The translations under genes and the position numbers were made by a program. Under the pieces are notes generated by a model. The model saw nothing but the letters and a program-made list of their open reading frames with translations, was not told the DNA's origin and did not search any database. Shown one piece after another: positions 1 through 9,259 of a stretch of 64,000 bases of DNA. Source of the DNA: Bradyrhizobium quebecense (GTDB taxonomy: Bacteria; Pseudomonadota; Alphaproteobacteria; Rhizobiales; Xanthobacteraceae). Numbering within the stretch: the first letter of the stretch is position 1; every line of letters begins with the position of its first letter. The stretch is taken from the NCBI RefSeq assembly GCF_013373795.3, contig NZ_CP088023.1, positions 62,001-126,000 of the forward strand. The letters run 5' to 3'.

Positions 1-636
1 GGTGGATGGCAGCCAAAGAAAGTTTTGGCAAGTTTGTCGTAGCGAGTTGCGACGCGCCTGAAATCCTTGAGCCGGCAGAAACAGCGCTCGATGACATTGC
101 GCCCTTTGTAGGGCGCGTTTGCTGAAGCTGTGGAGGGTTACCCTGTTGGATTTGTTGGGAATGACGGGCTTCGCGCCGCGATTGACGATTTCGGCGCGAA
201 AGCCGTCGCCATCGCAGCCTTTATCCCCAATGAGGGTAGACATCGGCGGCGCAGCTTCAAAAGGGCTGGTCCTGCGGCAATATTTGCGTCTGGAGTGAGA
301 TGAAATGCGCAAGGTTTGCAATCAGAGTTGCTCAGCGCGTGGATTTTCGTGGCCCGCCCATCGCGCGAGCGGCCGATCGCCTGTTCATTCTCCCCCTTTT
401 CCACCGCTCGTCGAGCGATGCGCTTTGATCGAAGTGGAGTCGATGGACAGAGTCACGCCGTCCTTGCCGCAGCGGGCGAGCGCTTCAAAGATCGCCTGCC
501 AATGTCCGCGCTCAGCCCACCGATTGAAACGATTGTAGATCGTGGTGTAAGGACCATAGTCGGGCGGGCAATCGCGCCAGCGCGCGCCGCAAGCGGGCGG
601 TCGGATGAGAAAGCCGCCCTTCGCGCGAAGCAACAA
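1..636 (-). pseudogene. IS5-family (IS427-type) transposase remnant
   Basis: Read on the minus strand, this stretch carries the conserved blocks of an IS427-group DDE transposase: YTTIYNRFNRWAERG, IDSTSIKAHRS and, near the left edge, CFCRLKDFRRVATRYDKLA. The blocks lie in different frames, with changes near 400 and near 130-150. The first 50-60 residues of a normal protein are missing, and the C-terminus reaches the window edge. It is therefore a decayed, inactive copy. Family assignment is from motif recognition only. Confidence 0.8.
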
Positions 637-732
637 ACATTCGCTGATCTTAACAACGAGACCGTGTGATGAGAGTATGCCGGTCTGCTCTCTAAGAGTC
701 TCCGCGACGAAATTTCCGTTGGGAAAACTGCT

Positions 733-1536
733 ATGGCAATCGGACGTTTACCATCGTGTCTGGCCGTAACTCTCAAATATGAAGGTGGATACTCGAACGA
801 TCCAAATGATCGGGGGAATTGGACTGGCAAGAAGCGCGGTGTCGGAGTTTTGAAAGGAACGAAATACGGGATCGCCGCTCATGCATATCCGACTCTCGAC
901 ATCAAAAACCTGACGCTTGCTGATGCAGAGTCAATTTATGAAAGAGACTATTGGAACCCAGTGCGCGGTGAGAGCCTCCCTTACGGTGTCGATCTTGCGA
1001 CGTTTGACGCTGGCGTAATGTCCGGACCTCGGCGAGGCGTTCGCTGGTTGCAAGCGGCAGTCGGCGCGAAACAGGACGGCCTTGCCGGAAGCGAGACGAT
1101 TGCGAAGGCGATCGCCGCGAACGGCAAAGCGACCATCCTGCGGATTTGCGCCAAACGGCGAGGTTTTGTGCAATCCCTTTCGTCGAGCAACTTTTTCGGG
1201 AGAGGCTGGTCGCGGCGCATTGCTGAGGTTGAAGCGAAAGCCGTTGCCCTGTGGCTGACGCGCGGGGCCAGCAAGCTAACGGAAGAAGACCGTGCGGAGA
1301 TCAATAACGATAGCATCGCTGCACGAAACAAGGCTGTCGCCCACACGAAGAGCGCGAAGTGGACTTGGTCCGCCGGTGTGGCGCTTGGCGGCGGCGATAC
1401 AATCCTAAGCCGCGGCCCCAACTGGGTCGTGATTGGGATCGTCGCTGTTCTCATGATCAGCGCGGTCGTGCTCTGGAACAAGGCCCGCCACAATAAGGAG
1501 CGAGCCTTGGCTTACGAGGCCGTGGGTGCTCGATGA
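733..1536 (+). CDS. GH108-type muramidase (phage-like lysozyme) with C-terminal membrane segment
   Basis: The 267-aa product has the glycoside hydrolase 108 layout. A catalytic Glu lies in the KYEGGYSNDP motif near residue 18, and the domain core includes YGIAAHAYP, YERDYWNP and FDAGVMSGP. A peptidoglycan-binding half follows to about residue 170. Such enzymes cleave the glycan backbone of peptidoglycan and are used in phage lysis or to open the wall for secretion machines. A hydrophobic helix near residues 230-247 (NWVVIGIVAVLMISAVVLW) would anchor it in the inner membrane, with no signal peptide seen. The ATG at 733 sits just before the conserved domain. The stop overlaps the start of an IS66 gene, so the natural 3' end may have been altered. 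No other phage gene is nearby. Confidence 0.8.
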   Translation: MAIGRLPSCLAVTLKYEGGYSNDPNDRGNWTGKKRGVGVLKGTKYGIAAHAYPTLDIKNLTLADAESIYERDYWNPVRGESLPYGVDLATFDAGVMSGPRRGVRWLQAAVGAKQDGLAGSETIAKAIAANGKATILRICAKRRGFVQSLSSSNFFGRGWSRRIAEVEAKAVALWLTRGASKLTEEDRAEINNDSIAARNKAVAHTKSAKWTWSAGVALGGGDTILSRGPNWVVIGIVAVLMISAVVLWNKARHNKERALAYEAVGAR

Positions 1537-1763
1537 GCAGTTCGTTTTTCGAGCTGCAGCGCATCGAGATCATCACGGGGACGGGCCGGCGTCGGCGCTG
1601 GTCGACTGACGCGAAGGCGGCGATTGTTGCGAAGAGTTTTGCTCCGGGGACAAGCGTGTCCGCGGTGGCGCGGCGGCAGGATATCAGTCCAAGCCTGTTG
1701 TTTCTCTGGCGTCGCCAGGCAACGCAGGCGCAGCTCGCGGAGCGCGGGACAGAGGCATGCTAA
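1533..1763 (+). pseudogene. tnpA: IS66 tnpA (Orf1) with internal deletion
   Basis: The 76-aa reading frame matches the N-terminal helix-turn-helix half of the IS66 TnpA at 9607-10062: RRRRWSTDAKAAIV, then SVSAVARRQDISPSLLFLWR. After ERGTEAC it jumps to the last codons of the gene (AVGAIGRSMIG-like sequence at 1775-1805), so the middle is deleted. No tnpB remains between here and tnpC. This is the 5' end of the decayed IS66 that runs to about 3992. Confidence 0.85.
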
Positions 1764-1892
1764 GAGCTGGCTGGCGGCAGTCGGGGCGATTGGTCGATGA
1801 TCGGATAGCGGTACGACAACCCCACCTCGTTTAAGTGGACGGGATGAGCAAGACTCGCGCGTGGATTTGACAACGCGAGGGACGCTCGTTCC

Positions 1893-3351
1893 ATGCATCA
1901 AGACAGACATCAAGACAGGCATGATGCCGCCTCCTATCAACGGATCGAGGTGATCACTGTCTGCGCCGAACAGATCGCGTTTGATCTGGAACCGACCGCC
2001 GGCTCACAGCTCCCGGCCAATGACGACAAACCGGACGCGCCGAGACCGAAGCGGCGCAAAGCGAGGCGCAACATCGGCGCACTGCCGGCGCATCTGCCCC
2101 GGATCGAGCGGGTGATCGAGCCGGCGTCCACGCGGTGCCCGTGCTGCACGGGTCAGATGCATCGGATCGGCGAGGAGAGCAGCGAAGCGCTCGATCGGGT
2201 GGCTGCGTGTGCTCCGCACGATCCGTCCAAAATACGCCTGCCGCTCCTGTGAGGGCGCGATTGTCCAGGCCCCGGCACCGGCGCGGCTCGTCGAGGGCGG
2301 CATGGCGACGACGGCGCTGATCGCGCATATCGCCGCGGCCAAATATGCCTGGCAATCGACGCTCTACCGCCAGACGCAGATCCTGGCGGGTCAGGGTGTC
2401 GTCGTCGACCGTCAGACGCTGGCGCGCTGGATGGGGAGCGCGGCGTGGCTGGTCAGGGGCCTCTACGATCTGCAACTGAAGACTATGCACGGCTTCGAGC
2501 GGCTGTTCTGCGACGAGACGCCGATGCCAGTGCTCGATCCGGGACGCGGCCGCACGAGGATCTGCCAGTTCTGGGCGCACGCGACGGACGATCGGGCGTG
2601 GAAGGGGCCGGCGCCGCCGGCGGTCGCCTACGTGTTCGCAGGTGGTCGCGGCAAGAAGGAGATCGTGGCGCAGTTGGCCGGCTTCGAAGGCGTGCTGCAA
2701 GTCGACGGCTATGCCGCCTACGCCTCGCTGGCGGGCGATGCGAAGATGTCGGGCCAGATCCAGCTGGCGTATTGTCTCGTTCACGCGCGCCGCAACTTCG
2801 TGAGGGTGCACAAGACGACGAACTCACCCTTCGCCGCGGAGGTCATCGAGCGCATTGCGGCCGTCTACGCGATCGAGGAGAGGATCCGCGGTCTCGACGC
2901 CGGGGAACGCCGCGCGACGCGACAGGCCGAGACGAAGCCGCTGATGGAAGCGTTGAGGATCCGTCTGATCGCGGTGAAGGACGGGATCTCCCGCCGCTCG
3001 ACGCTCATCAAGGCGATCGACTACATGCTCGAACGCTGGCAGGGCCTGACGGCGTTCCTGGATGACGGGCGGCTCGAGCCGGACACCAACACGGTCGAGC
3101 GATCGATCAGGCCCATTGCGATCGGAAAAAAGAACTCGTTGTTCAGTGGTGACGAAGGCGGGGGCGAGACTTGGGCGATACTCGCTTCGCTTCTTAACAC
3201 AGCGAAATTGAATGGTCTCGACCCCGAGGCGTATCTCATCGACGTTCTCGATCGCATGGTGAGCGGCGCCACGAAGACCAACCAGCTGCACGAACTTCTG
3301 GCCTGGAGCTGGAAGGCCGCACGCGAAGCCGAAAAGCGGGCCGTGGCATGA
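1893..3351 (+). pseudogene. tnpC: IS66 tnpC transposase, N-terminally deleted and frameshifted
   Basis: The zinc-finger region (RIERVIEPASTRCPCC, about 2100-2150) and the DDE catalytic region (LFCDETPMPVLDPGRGRT, LQVDGYAAYASL, NTVERSIRPIAIGKKN) of IS66 TnpC are present. They lie in two frames that break near 2205, within SEALDRV. The N-terminal leucine-rich part is missing. The C-terminus to 3351 is complete and overlaps the next gene by 4 bases. The element cannot make active TnpC. It is related to, but clearly diverged from, the intact copy at 7577-9205. Confidence 0.9.
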
Positions 3352-3992
3352 CGAAGCCGAAGCAACGGCGAGGAAAACGGGCCAAGACGACGATGGCGGA
3401 CTATGCCATGTCGTTCGAACGGCTCGGGCAATGGATCAGCGAGCGCGCCAGGTCGCCGACGCTTCGGCATCCGCGGGCGACGTCGCTCTCCATGCTCGAC
3501 GGCGCGGTGGCCGCGGTCGTTGCCGGGCCGGTCTCGATGGCGTCCGAGGAATGGGTGTGCCCGCTCCTCGGCGTAGATCCCGACGCCTTCAATCACGACA
3601 CCGAGGAGTTCTCGGCGATCGCCGCCACGCTGATGCGCCACAACGCAATCAGCGAGACGCTGTCGACAGGACCGGAGAGCTTCGAGCCGCTGTTCGTGCG
3701 ATCACCGGACGGCGAAGTCGACCCGCAGCCCTGGTGCATGGGCTTCTACGCCGTCATGAAGCTTCGGCTTCTCGTCTGGTCGCGGCTTCTCTCCCCGAAC
3801 GGAACCGAACACCTTATGCTGCGGCCGATCTTGGTCCATTGCATCGACGACGCCGGTCGGCCCTTGCTACCCCCGGCCCGGCACACGCTGGGAACGCTGC
3901 CCGTCGCTCAAAACGTCCGGCGCGACATTCCCGTAGCCGTTGAGGCCCTGCGGCAGTTCTGGATGCCTATACGCTTCAAGCGCGGTGCGTAG
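3348..3992 (+). CDS. UPF0149 (YecA-like) family protein carried by the IS66 element
   Basis: The 214-aa product begins with an ATGA overlap on the tnpC stop, so it belongs to the IS66 transcription unit as a passenger. After a Lys/Arg-rich start it has the UPF0149 pattern: SLSMLDGAVAAVVAGPVSMASEEWVCPLLG (residues about 45-75) and a WCMGFYAVMKLR block near residue 128. The C-terminal SEC-C-type zinc motif of long YecA proteins is absent. UPF0149 proteins have no firmly known role. Because it rides with the transposase, a role in element biology is possible but unproven. The last residues before 3992 run into an IS3 remnant, so the end may be slightly altered. Confidence 0.75.
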   Translation: MTKPKQRRGKRAKTTMADYAMSFERLGQWISERARSPTLRHPRATSLSMLDGAVAAVVAGPVSMASEEWVCPLLGVDPDAFNHDTEEFSAIAATLMRHNAISETLSTGPESFEPLFVRSPDGEVDPQPWCMGFYAVMKLRLLVWSRLLSPNGTEHLMLRPILVHCIDDAGRPLLPPARHTLGTLPVAQNVRRDIPVAVEALRQFWMPIRFKRGA

Positions 3993-4033
3993 GCCATCCG
4001 CGCCAAGTCGTGGCCCTCTCGCACCGTTTACGG

Positions 4034-4239
4034 ATGAACAGTCGACGATAGCCGAACCGCCGCCGTTCGTTGGCAAGCTCGCGCAGCCTGACCCGAAGCT
4101 CGGCGTCAGGCGGGCGCCGCGACCGATAGCGCACCATCGTCCGATCCGCCCCCACGATCGAGCAGGCCCGCCGTTCCGACAGGCCGAACGTGGCCTGCAG
4201 ATGCGCCGCTGCGGCGCGCTTGGCGGCGGGCCCTACCAT
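4034..4239 (-). pseudogene. IS3-family OrfB, N-terminal fragment
   Basis: On the minus strand the frame starting at 4239 gives AAAAHLQATFGLSERRACS and RRRFGYRRLFI, the N-terminus of an IS3-family (IS407-like) OrfB. After the Phe-Gly-Tyr-Arg-Arg block near 4034 it loses similarity and joins the 3' end of the UPF0149 gene. The catalytic DDE domain is therefore gone. Confidence 0.8.
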
Positions 4240-4499
4240 TTTTTTGAAAGCAGTTCCCGCAGCGCTGCTGCATCAAGCATCTGCTCGGCCAGCAGCTTCT
4301 TCAGCTTGGCATTCTCGTCCTCGAGGGCCTTGAGCCGCTTGGCCTCGGAGACGTCCATGCCGCCGAACTTGGCCTTCCAATTGTAGAGCGTCGCCTCCGA
4401 GATACCGTGCTTGCGAGCCAGATCGGCCGTCTTCGCGCCGGCCTCGTGCTCCTTCAGAACCGCTATGATCTGCTCTTCCGTGAACCGCTTCCGCTTCAT
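4233..4499 (-). CDS. IS3-family OrfA (helix-turn-helix subunit)
   Basis: The 88-aa product begins KRKRFTEEQIIAVLKEHEAG and has the HTH (TADLARKHGISEATLYNWK) followed by a leucine-zipper-like coiled coil (EAKRLKALEDENAKLKKLL). This is the standard OrfA of IS407-type IS3 elements, which binds the element ends and is fused to OrfB by frameshifting. The reading frame is intact and overlaps OrfB by 7 bases, but the partner OrfB is truncated, so the element is dead by itself. Confidence 0.85.
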   Translation of the reverse strand: MKRKRFTEEQIIAVLKEHEAGAKTADLARKHGISEATLYNWKAKFGGMDVSEAKRLKALEDENAKLKKLLAEQMLDAAALRELLSKKW

Positions 4500-4993
4500 C
4501 TGTCCGTCCTTCGTCAGGGCGGACTCTAAATCCTTCTGGAGGAAATTCTTAGGGGCAGGTCATGCCTTATGCGAAAAGCCATTTGAACGTCGCTCTCAAA
4601 GCATCATCTGGTGCGAGCTGTTGAGAGCAAAGCGTGGTCCAATAAGAATAACTCTAGGGGCTGAATGTTCATTTTCTGTCATTTTCCAACAGCCACTTTG
4701 GCCTCACCAAAATTTCCCCTCAACGGTTCAAGCATTCGGGTCACTCGAAAAGACGTCCTTTGAAGATGGTGGTGACGAGCACGCCATTTTCTGTCGTTGT
4801 CCCAAATATTCTCGGTTCCCGCTGAGAGCCGAAAAGTCATTATTATTCTCTTTCGCTTGCCCAAAACGGCACGCAATTTTTTGCGAGGCTTGAAAGGCCT
4901 CAGCGGTCATCTATTTATAACATTCATATCCTTGCTATCTCACAACACTACTTCTTCTTTCATCACAAACAGAGTTAAATATCTCGTTTCAGG
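4500..4993. other. non-coding stretch, no supported gene
   Basis: The first 60 bases are probably the end of the IS3 element. The rest is only moderately GC-rich, with short overlapping reading frames on both strands and no recognisable product. No terminator or RNA gene was recognised. Confidence 0.4.
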
Positions 4994-5308
4994 ATGCCGG
5001 AACGTTTCACATGGAAGTTCACCAGCCATACTGTGACCACCAACCTTAGGAACGCTCTTGAGAACGCTAGGATAAATTATGAAGGCCCAGAGAATGAAGC
5101 CAATGTTACGCTTACATACTATTATGGGACGGAGACTGACGCTCAAACGACCGTGTCCGGTCGACGTTTTTTCGGAACTTGGGTCAGAGGCGGTCGCCCA
5201 GTTGCTACGGACGAGGGGGGGCGCGAGTGGTTCATCGCTGTCAAGGGCGACCCGGACCGGTCCAGTGAGATCGAGGTGGTAGCATGGGGGCGTGGGAAAA
5301 ACGAATGA
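4994..5308 (+). CDS. hypothetical protein, 104 aa
   Basis: I do not recognise this protein. It starts MPERFTWKFTSHTVTTN and is rich in beta-forming and charged residues (VTLTYYYGTETDAQ, EWFIAVKGDP, SSEIEVVAWGRGKNE), with no signal peptide or membrane helix. The composition looks protein-like rather than a chance frame. The ribosome site before the ATG is weak (TTTCAGG). The upstream region is AT-rich, with TATTTATAAC near 4910. It stands alone between IS remnants. Confidence 0.45.
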   Translation: MPERFTWKFTSHTVTTNLRNALENARINYEGPENEANVTLTYYYGTETDAQTTVSGRRFFGTWVRGGRPVATDEGGREWFIAVKGDPDRSSEIEVVAWGRGKNE

Positions 5309-5804
5309 TCGAAGTCGCCGTATATTGGCCTGGGCGCTTATTGTGGTGTTGTGTGTATTGTTTTGCATGTTTTTGTTTGCCCCTTTAGGGGGTCTTGAAG
5401 CTGTATTTGGCGGCCCGTCATAGCGGCGGGTTCTCTGTAATAGTCTCTTTGAAAATAAGTCGAGGCCAATTAATAAAATGATCGTTTGTGTTTGATTATT
5501 GCGGTGGTGCTTTTTGCGGTGCTGGAAGGACCTGATCCATCCTGTATTTATACCCTCGGCTGGGTTGCTCGCGAGATGATTATGTTTGAAAGAAAACGCA
5601 ATTAAATCAAGCGAGAATCGCGTTTAACAATAATGCTTATCTATTCATCTCAAAATGACTCAGACGTACAAAATTGCCTGGCTTTTAATTGAATTCAGTG
5701 AACAGTACAACAACATGACGTCGGGAGTGCAAAAGCAGAAATAACGAGAACAACAACAAACGCTTACAAACTAAAGAAAAATTAAACAAGTAAAAGGGGC
5801 TGAA

Positions 5805-5873
5805 ATGCCAAGACCACAAATACGCGCCAGGCCGTCTGAGGCAGCTTTGAGAGAGAAGTGGAGAGAGCCTTGA
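5805..5873 (+). CDS. possible 22-aa peptide with strong ribosome site
   Basis: A short frame (MPRPQIRARPSEAALREKW...) is preceded by AAAAGGGGCTGAA, a good Shine-Dalgarno placed 6 bases before the ATG, in an otherwise AT-rich, gene-free stretch. The peptide is strongly basic. The well-placed ribosome site is the only evidence for expression. Confidence 0.2.
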   Translation: MPRPQIRARPSEAALREKWREP

Positions 5874-5896
5874 TCGTGCTTCGAGAAGTGTTTACG

Positions 5897-6004
5897 CTAC
5901 GTGGCAAAACAGATCGCGAGAAAGGCTAGGGCACCGGCTATCATATTAAGGCCCCTGAGCAGCGCCACGAGCGCGCCAGCTGCCAACCATATCGCAAGCA
6001 CCAT
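5897..6004 (-). CDS. possible 35-aa hydrophobic small protein
   Basis: On the minus strand a 35-codon frame encodes an almost continuous membrane segment (MVLAIWLAAGALVALLRG, then MIAGALAFLAICFAT). This would form one long or two short transmembrane helices. No good ribosome site is visible. Small hydrophobic proteins of this size are often missed, but chance cannot be excluded. Confidence 0.2.
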   Translation of the reverse strand: MVLAIWLAAGALVALLRGLNMIAGALAFLAICFAT

Positions 6005-6041
6005 GTCGCGTTTTTGTGATGTTAGAGGGGAGAGAACCTAA

Positions 6042-6769
6042 CCCGATCTATTCACGAGAGCACGGTCGTTCTTGACGTCTGACGGGGGCTGGCGGCTGGC
6101 GTGGGTGACCGTCCGGCCTTTTGTCACCGGGTTCTACATCAAGCTGTTTTGTACGCGTTGGAGGAGTGGGGCGGGTGAGCGGGCGCAGGCCCGGTCGGTT
6201 ACGGGCCGAGCGGGAGCAGCGCGCCGGGCAAGCTGCGGAAGAGGTCGGCTTCGGGGCATGCCGCGGCGAACGCAAGGCGAATGCGGCTCGCGGTTTCGAC
6301 GACCCGGGCTGCGATTTTCAAGAGACGAAGACGCAGCGTCGCGAACTCGGCAGTGGCCAATTCGCGGACTTTGGGAATGGCGCCGCGCACGGTAAGCATC
6401 AACCAATAAGCGGCGGTGTGGAGAACGAGACGGACCTGGTTGGCGAGCGCCGAACGGCAACTGGTGCGATCGGAGGCGAGCTGCGTCTTATGCAGCTTGA
6501 TCAGATTTTCGGCTTGGCCGCGCGCGCAATACAGGCTGTCGTAGATCCACTCGGCCGAGCCGACATCGAGGCTGGTGACGACGAAGCGGATGTCGAGGCC
6601 GAGCATCGTCGCCTCAATACGGGCGACAGTGCGCCGTTCGTGATCCCAGGACTTTGCCTTGTGGCGCGTCTCGGTATAGCCGCGCAGAACAGGCAGGTTC
6701 TCGATGGCGCGTCGCGTGCGAATGTTGTCGGCGACCTCGTCGACTTTTCTGGCGAGAGGCTTGGTACCG
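6042..6769 (-). pseudogene. IS1380-family transposase, C-terminal fragment
   Basis: The minus-strand frame (stop at 6199) is nearly identical to the C-terminal third of the intact IS1380 transposase at 40500-41843: KVDEVADNIRTRRAIENLP, then ARGQAENLIKLHKTQLAS, ending ALLPLGP. Non-coding DNA to about 6042 matches the right end of that element too. Identity stops sharply at 6769, just inside GTKPLARKV. The N-terminal half of a transposase in the same orientation lies at 14417-14902. Confidence 0.9.
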
Positions 6770-6852
6770 TACGCATACGACGGAGGCCGCCTGATTGACG
6801 CATGCGCGCGGGCACGGCGAGGTCTATGATGGCATTGGGTGAAGGGTGAAGG

Positions 6853-7001
6853 TCAGGCGGCCTGCTGATTGGCTGGCTTGTCGGCCTGGCGCAGGAGCTT
6901 CCATTCCCAGGGCAAGAGCTCGTGCAGACGCGATGCGGGATGATCGGCGATACGGGCCAGGACGTCGGCGAGCCAGGCCTTGGGATCGACGTCGTTGAGG
7001 C
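6853..7001 (-). pseudogene. tnpC: outer IS66 tnpC, C-terminal end (split by inserted IS66)
   Basis: The minus strand encodes RLNDVDPKAWLADVLARI and LHELLPWEWKLLRQ then a stop at 6853, the standard C-terminus of an IS66 TnpC. The matching front part of this gene resumes at 10147 on the other side of the nested IS66. The 8 bases at 6994-7001 (GTTGAGGC) are repeated at 10147-10154. Confidence 0.9.
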
Positions 7002-7138
7002 GTGAGCGTCACGAGAGGATCACGGGTGCCTGGGCTTGACTTGCGCGGAATGCTCTGGATAGCGCGGTCGGGATGATTGACGCCGCCGGCGCGCGGTGAT
7101 GGGTTGATCCCGGTTCGGAGCGGGCAACGGGGATCAGA

Positions 7139-7576
7139 ATGACCAGCGAGTCGCAGCTGCGCGAGAAGCTTCGGAAGATCGAGGCGTTGTTCGTGGGGGC
7201 CGGAACTGCTGGTGAGCGCCTTGCAGCGGAAGCCGCGCTGCAGCGGGTGCGGGCCCGGGTCGAGGAACTTGCTCGCCACGATCCACCGATCGAACAGCAA
7301 TTCTCACTTCCCGACCAGTGGTCTCGGCACCTGTTTCTGGCGCTTTGCCGCCGATATGGGCTGCGGCCGTTTCGTTATCGCCGACAGCGACGTAACACGG
7401 TGATGGTCCGTGCGTCACGGGGCTTCGTTGATAGAGTCCTGCTGCCCGAGTTCACCGAGCTGGAGGGTGCTCTGCAAGTGTATCTGCACGAGGTAACGCT
7501 GCGCGTGATCCGCGAAGAGATCTACGACGACGCCAGCGATGCGCAGGAAGTTCCCGACGCCGTGCCGTCGAACTGA
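7139..7576 (+). CDS. IS66 passenger gene, DUF2786-like N-terminus, 145 aa
   Basis: The product begins TSESQLREKLRKIEALFVGAG and continues with an alanine/glutamate-rich helix (AGERLAAEAALQRVRARVEE). This resembles the DUF2786 pattern found in other small proteins. The rest (FLALCRRYGLRPFRYRRQRR, LEGALQVYLHEVTLRVI) is not familiar. A GGGGATCAGA ribosome site precedes the ATG. It lies inside the terminal repeats of the IS66, converging on tnpC with its stop next to the tnpC stop, so it moves with the element. Function is unknown; it could be a regulator or accessory of transposition. Confidence 0.65.
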   Translation: MTSESQLREKLRKIEALFVGAGTAGERLAAEAALQRVRARVEELARHDPPIEQQFSLPDQWSRHLFLALCRRYGLRPFRYRRQRRNTVMVRASRGFVDRVLLPEFTELEGALQVYLHEVTLRVIREEIYDDASDAQEVPDAVPSN

Positions 7577-9205
7577 TCAAGCGGCGAGCTTTGGCTCCGA
7601 ACCATCGCGCTCGGCTTTCCAATTCCACGGCAGCAGCGTGTTCAGCTGATTGATCTTGGTACGTCCGGAGACGATGCGCTCGAGAACATCAGTAAGATAG
7701 TGCCGTGGGTCGATGTCGTGAAGCTTTGCGGAGTTGATGAGTGATGCGAGAGTGGCCCAGGTTTCGGCGCCGCCCTCACTGCCTGCGAACAGATAGTTTT
7801 TCTTTCCCAGCCCGATCGGCTTGATGCTGCGTTCGACCGTATTGCTGTCGATCTCGATGCGCCCATCATCGATGAATCGCGTCAGGCCATCCCAATGGTT
7901 GAGGGTGTAGCGGATCGCCTTGCCAAGGCCGGATTTCTTCGAGACTTCCAGCAGTCGCGCCTCGAGCCAGGGCTTGAAGTCCTCGATCAGCGGTCTGGTG
8001 TCGGATTGTCGCACCGCAGCTCGCTGCGTCGCCGGCAAACCGCGAATGCGATCCTCAATGGCGTAGAACATCACGATCCGCCGCAGCGCTTCCGCGGCAA
8101 TCGGCGATTTCGTCGCGATGTGGACGTCCCAGAACTTCCGCCGCGCATGCGCGAAGCAGAACGCCAGTTGTACCAGACGGCCGCCGTTTTTAATCAGCCC
8201 CTTGTACCCGGCGTAGCCGTCGACCTGCAGGATGCCGTCGTAGTCTCCAAACAGCTGCCTGGCGCGGATTGCCTTGCGATCCTCGGCGAACACGTAGACT
8301 ACTGCCGGCGGCGCCGGGCCGCCCCACGGGCGGTCGTCGGTGGCGATCGCCCAGAACTGGCAGACTTTGGTTCTGCCACGGCCGGGATCGAGAACTGGCA
8401 GCGGCGTCTCGTCGGCAAACAGCCGCGGGTAGGACATCACTGCGCGGCGCAACAGCGCGTGAAGCGGCTTCAGCCACCAGGCGACGCGGCCCATCCACGA
8501 GGCCAGCGTTTGCCGGTCGAGCGTGATGCCTTGGGCGGCAAACATCTGTTCCTGGCGATACAGCGGCAGCTGGTAGCCGTATTTCATCACCGCGACGTGG
8601 GCCAGCAAGGCTTCCGTCACCATTCCACCGTCGATCGCCTGGGCCGGCGCGGGTGCCTGCAGAACACCCTGGCGGCATCCCCGGCAGCCGTACCGTGGAC
8701 GCATGATGCGCTTGACCCGGTACTGCATCGGAATGACGTCGAAGGCTTCCTTGACGGTCTCCCCGATCTTGTGCAGCTGCTCGCCGCAGCAAGGGCAGAT
8801 GTGGCTCTCGATATCGATCACGACATCGATGCGCGGCAAATGCTCTGGAAGCTTCCCCCGGTTGCGTCGCGCCGGTCGCTTTCCACGGCCCTCCGCTCCG
8901 TCAGGCAGCCTGCCTCCGGTCACGTCGTCGTTGGCGGCGGCACGAACCGCCTGTGCCCTGATGGTGAAGAGAGACAGCTGTCCGATATCCAGTGTCTCGG
9001 AGCGCGGACCGAAGATCGTGCGCTTGTACTGGGACAGGATTATCAGGAGCTTGTCGTTCTCCTGGATCGCAGCGTCGCGTTGGGCGATCGCTGCATCACG
9101 CTCGGTCGCCAGCGTGCTGCATTCCTCCGACAACGCCGCAAGCCGTGACGATAGCGTCATCACGGCTTGTCGGAGCAATGCTGGATCGGAAGGCAAATCA
9201 CTCAT
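7577..9205 (-). CDS. tnpC: IS66 transposase TnpC
   Basis: The 542-aa protein has the full IS66 architecture. An N-terminal coiled coil (residues 1-60) is followed by a zinc-finger segment with ICPCCGEQLHKIGE and RPRYGCRGCRQG. The DDE_Tnp_IS66 domain has the acidic residues in LFADETPLPVLDPGRGRTK, ILQVDGYAGYKG and DSNTVERSIKPIGLGKKNY. A C-terminal IS66_C tail ends LNTLLPWNWKAERDG. Length is normal for the family. It is the last gene of the tnpA-tnpB-tnpC set and would catalyse cut-and-paste movement of the element on chromosomal DNA. Confidence 0.95.
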   Translation of the reverse strand: MSDLPSDPALLRQAVMTLSSRLAALSEECSTLATERDAAIAQRDAAIQENDKLLIILSQYKRTIFGPRSETLDIGQLSLFTIRAQAVRAAANDDVTGGRLPDGAEGRGKRPARRNRGKLPEHLPRIDVVIDIESHICPCCGEQLHKIGETVKEAFDVIPMQYRVKRIMRPRYGCRGCRQGVLQAPAPAQAIDGGMVTEALLAHVAVMKYGYQLPLYRQEQMFAAQGITLDRQTLASWMGRVAWWLKPLHALLRRAVMSYPRLFADETPLPVLDPGRGRTKVCQFWAIATDDRPWGGPAPPAVVYVFAEDRKAIRARQLFGDYDGILQVDGYAGYKGLIKNGGRLVQLAFCFAHARRKFWDVHIATKSPIAAEALRRIVMFYAIEDRIRGLPATQRAAVRQSDTRPLIEDFKPWLEARLLEVSKKSGLGKAIRYTLNHWDGLTRFIDDGRIEIDSNTVERSIKPIGLGKKNYLFAGSEGGAETWATLASLINSAKLHDIDPRHYLTDVLERIVSGRTKINQLNTLLPWNWKAERDGSEPKLAA

Positions 9206-9259
9206 GCAGAGCGATTCTACAACAACTCCGCATGAGTGACGAACGACTCTTGATAATGA

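Larger units (their letters stand above)
5309..6047. other. AT-richer intergenic stretch with two possible micro-genes
   Basis: Apart from the two small frames listed separately (5805-5873 and 5897-6004) I see no gene. The base composition is visibly lower in GC than the flanking IS DNA, which suggests a piece of different origin. It ends at the terminus of the IS1380 remnant near 6042. Confidence 0.4.

Noticed and set aside
7895..9148. 417-codon plus-strand open frame opposite IS66 tnpC
   Set aside because: Shadow of the intact tnpC.
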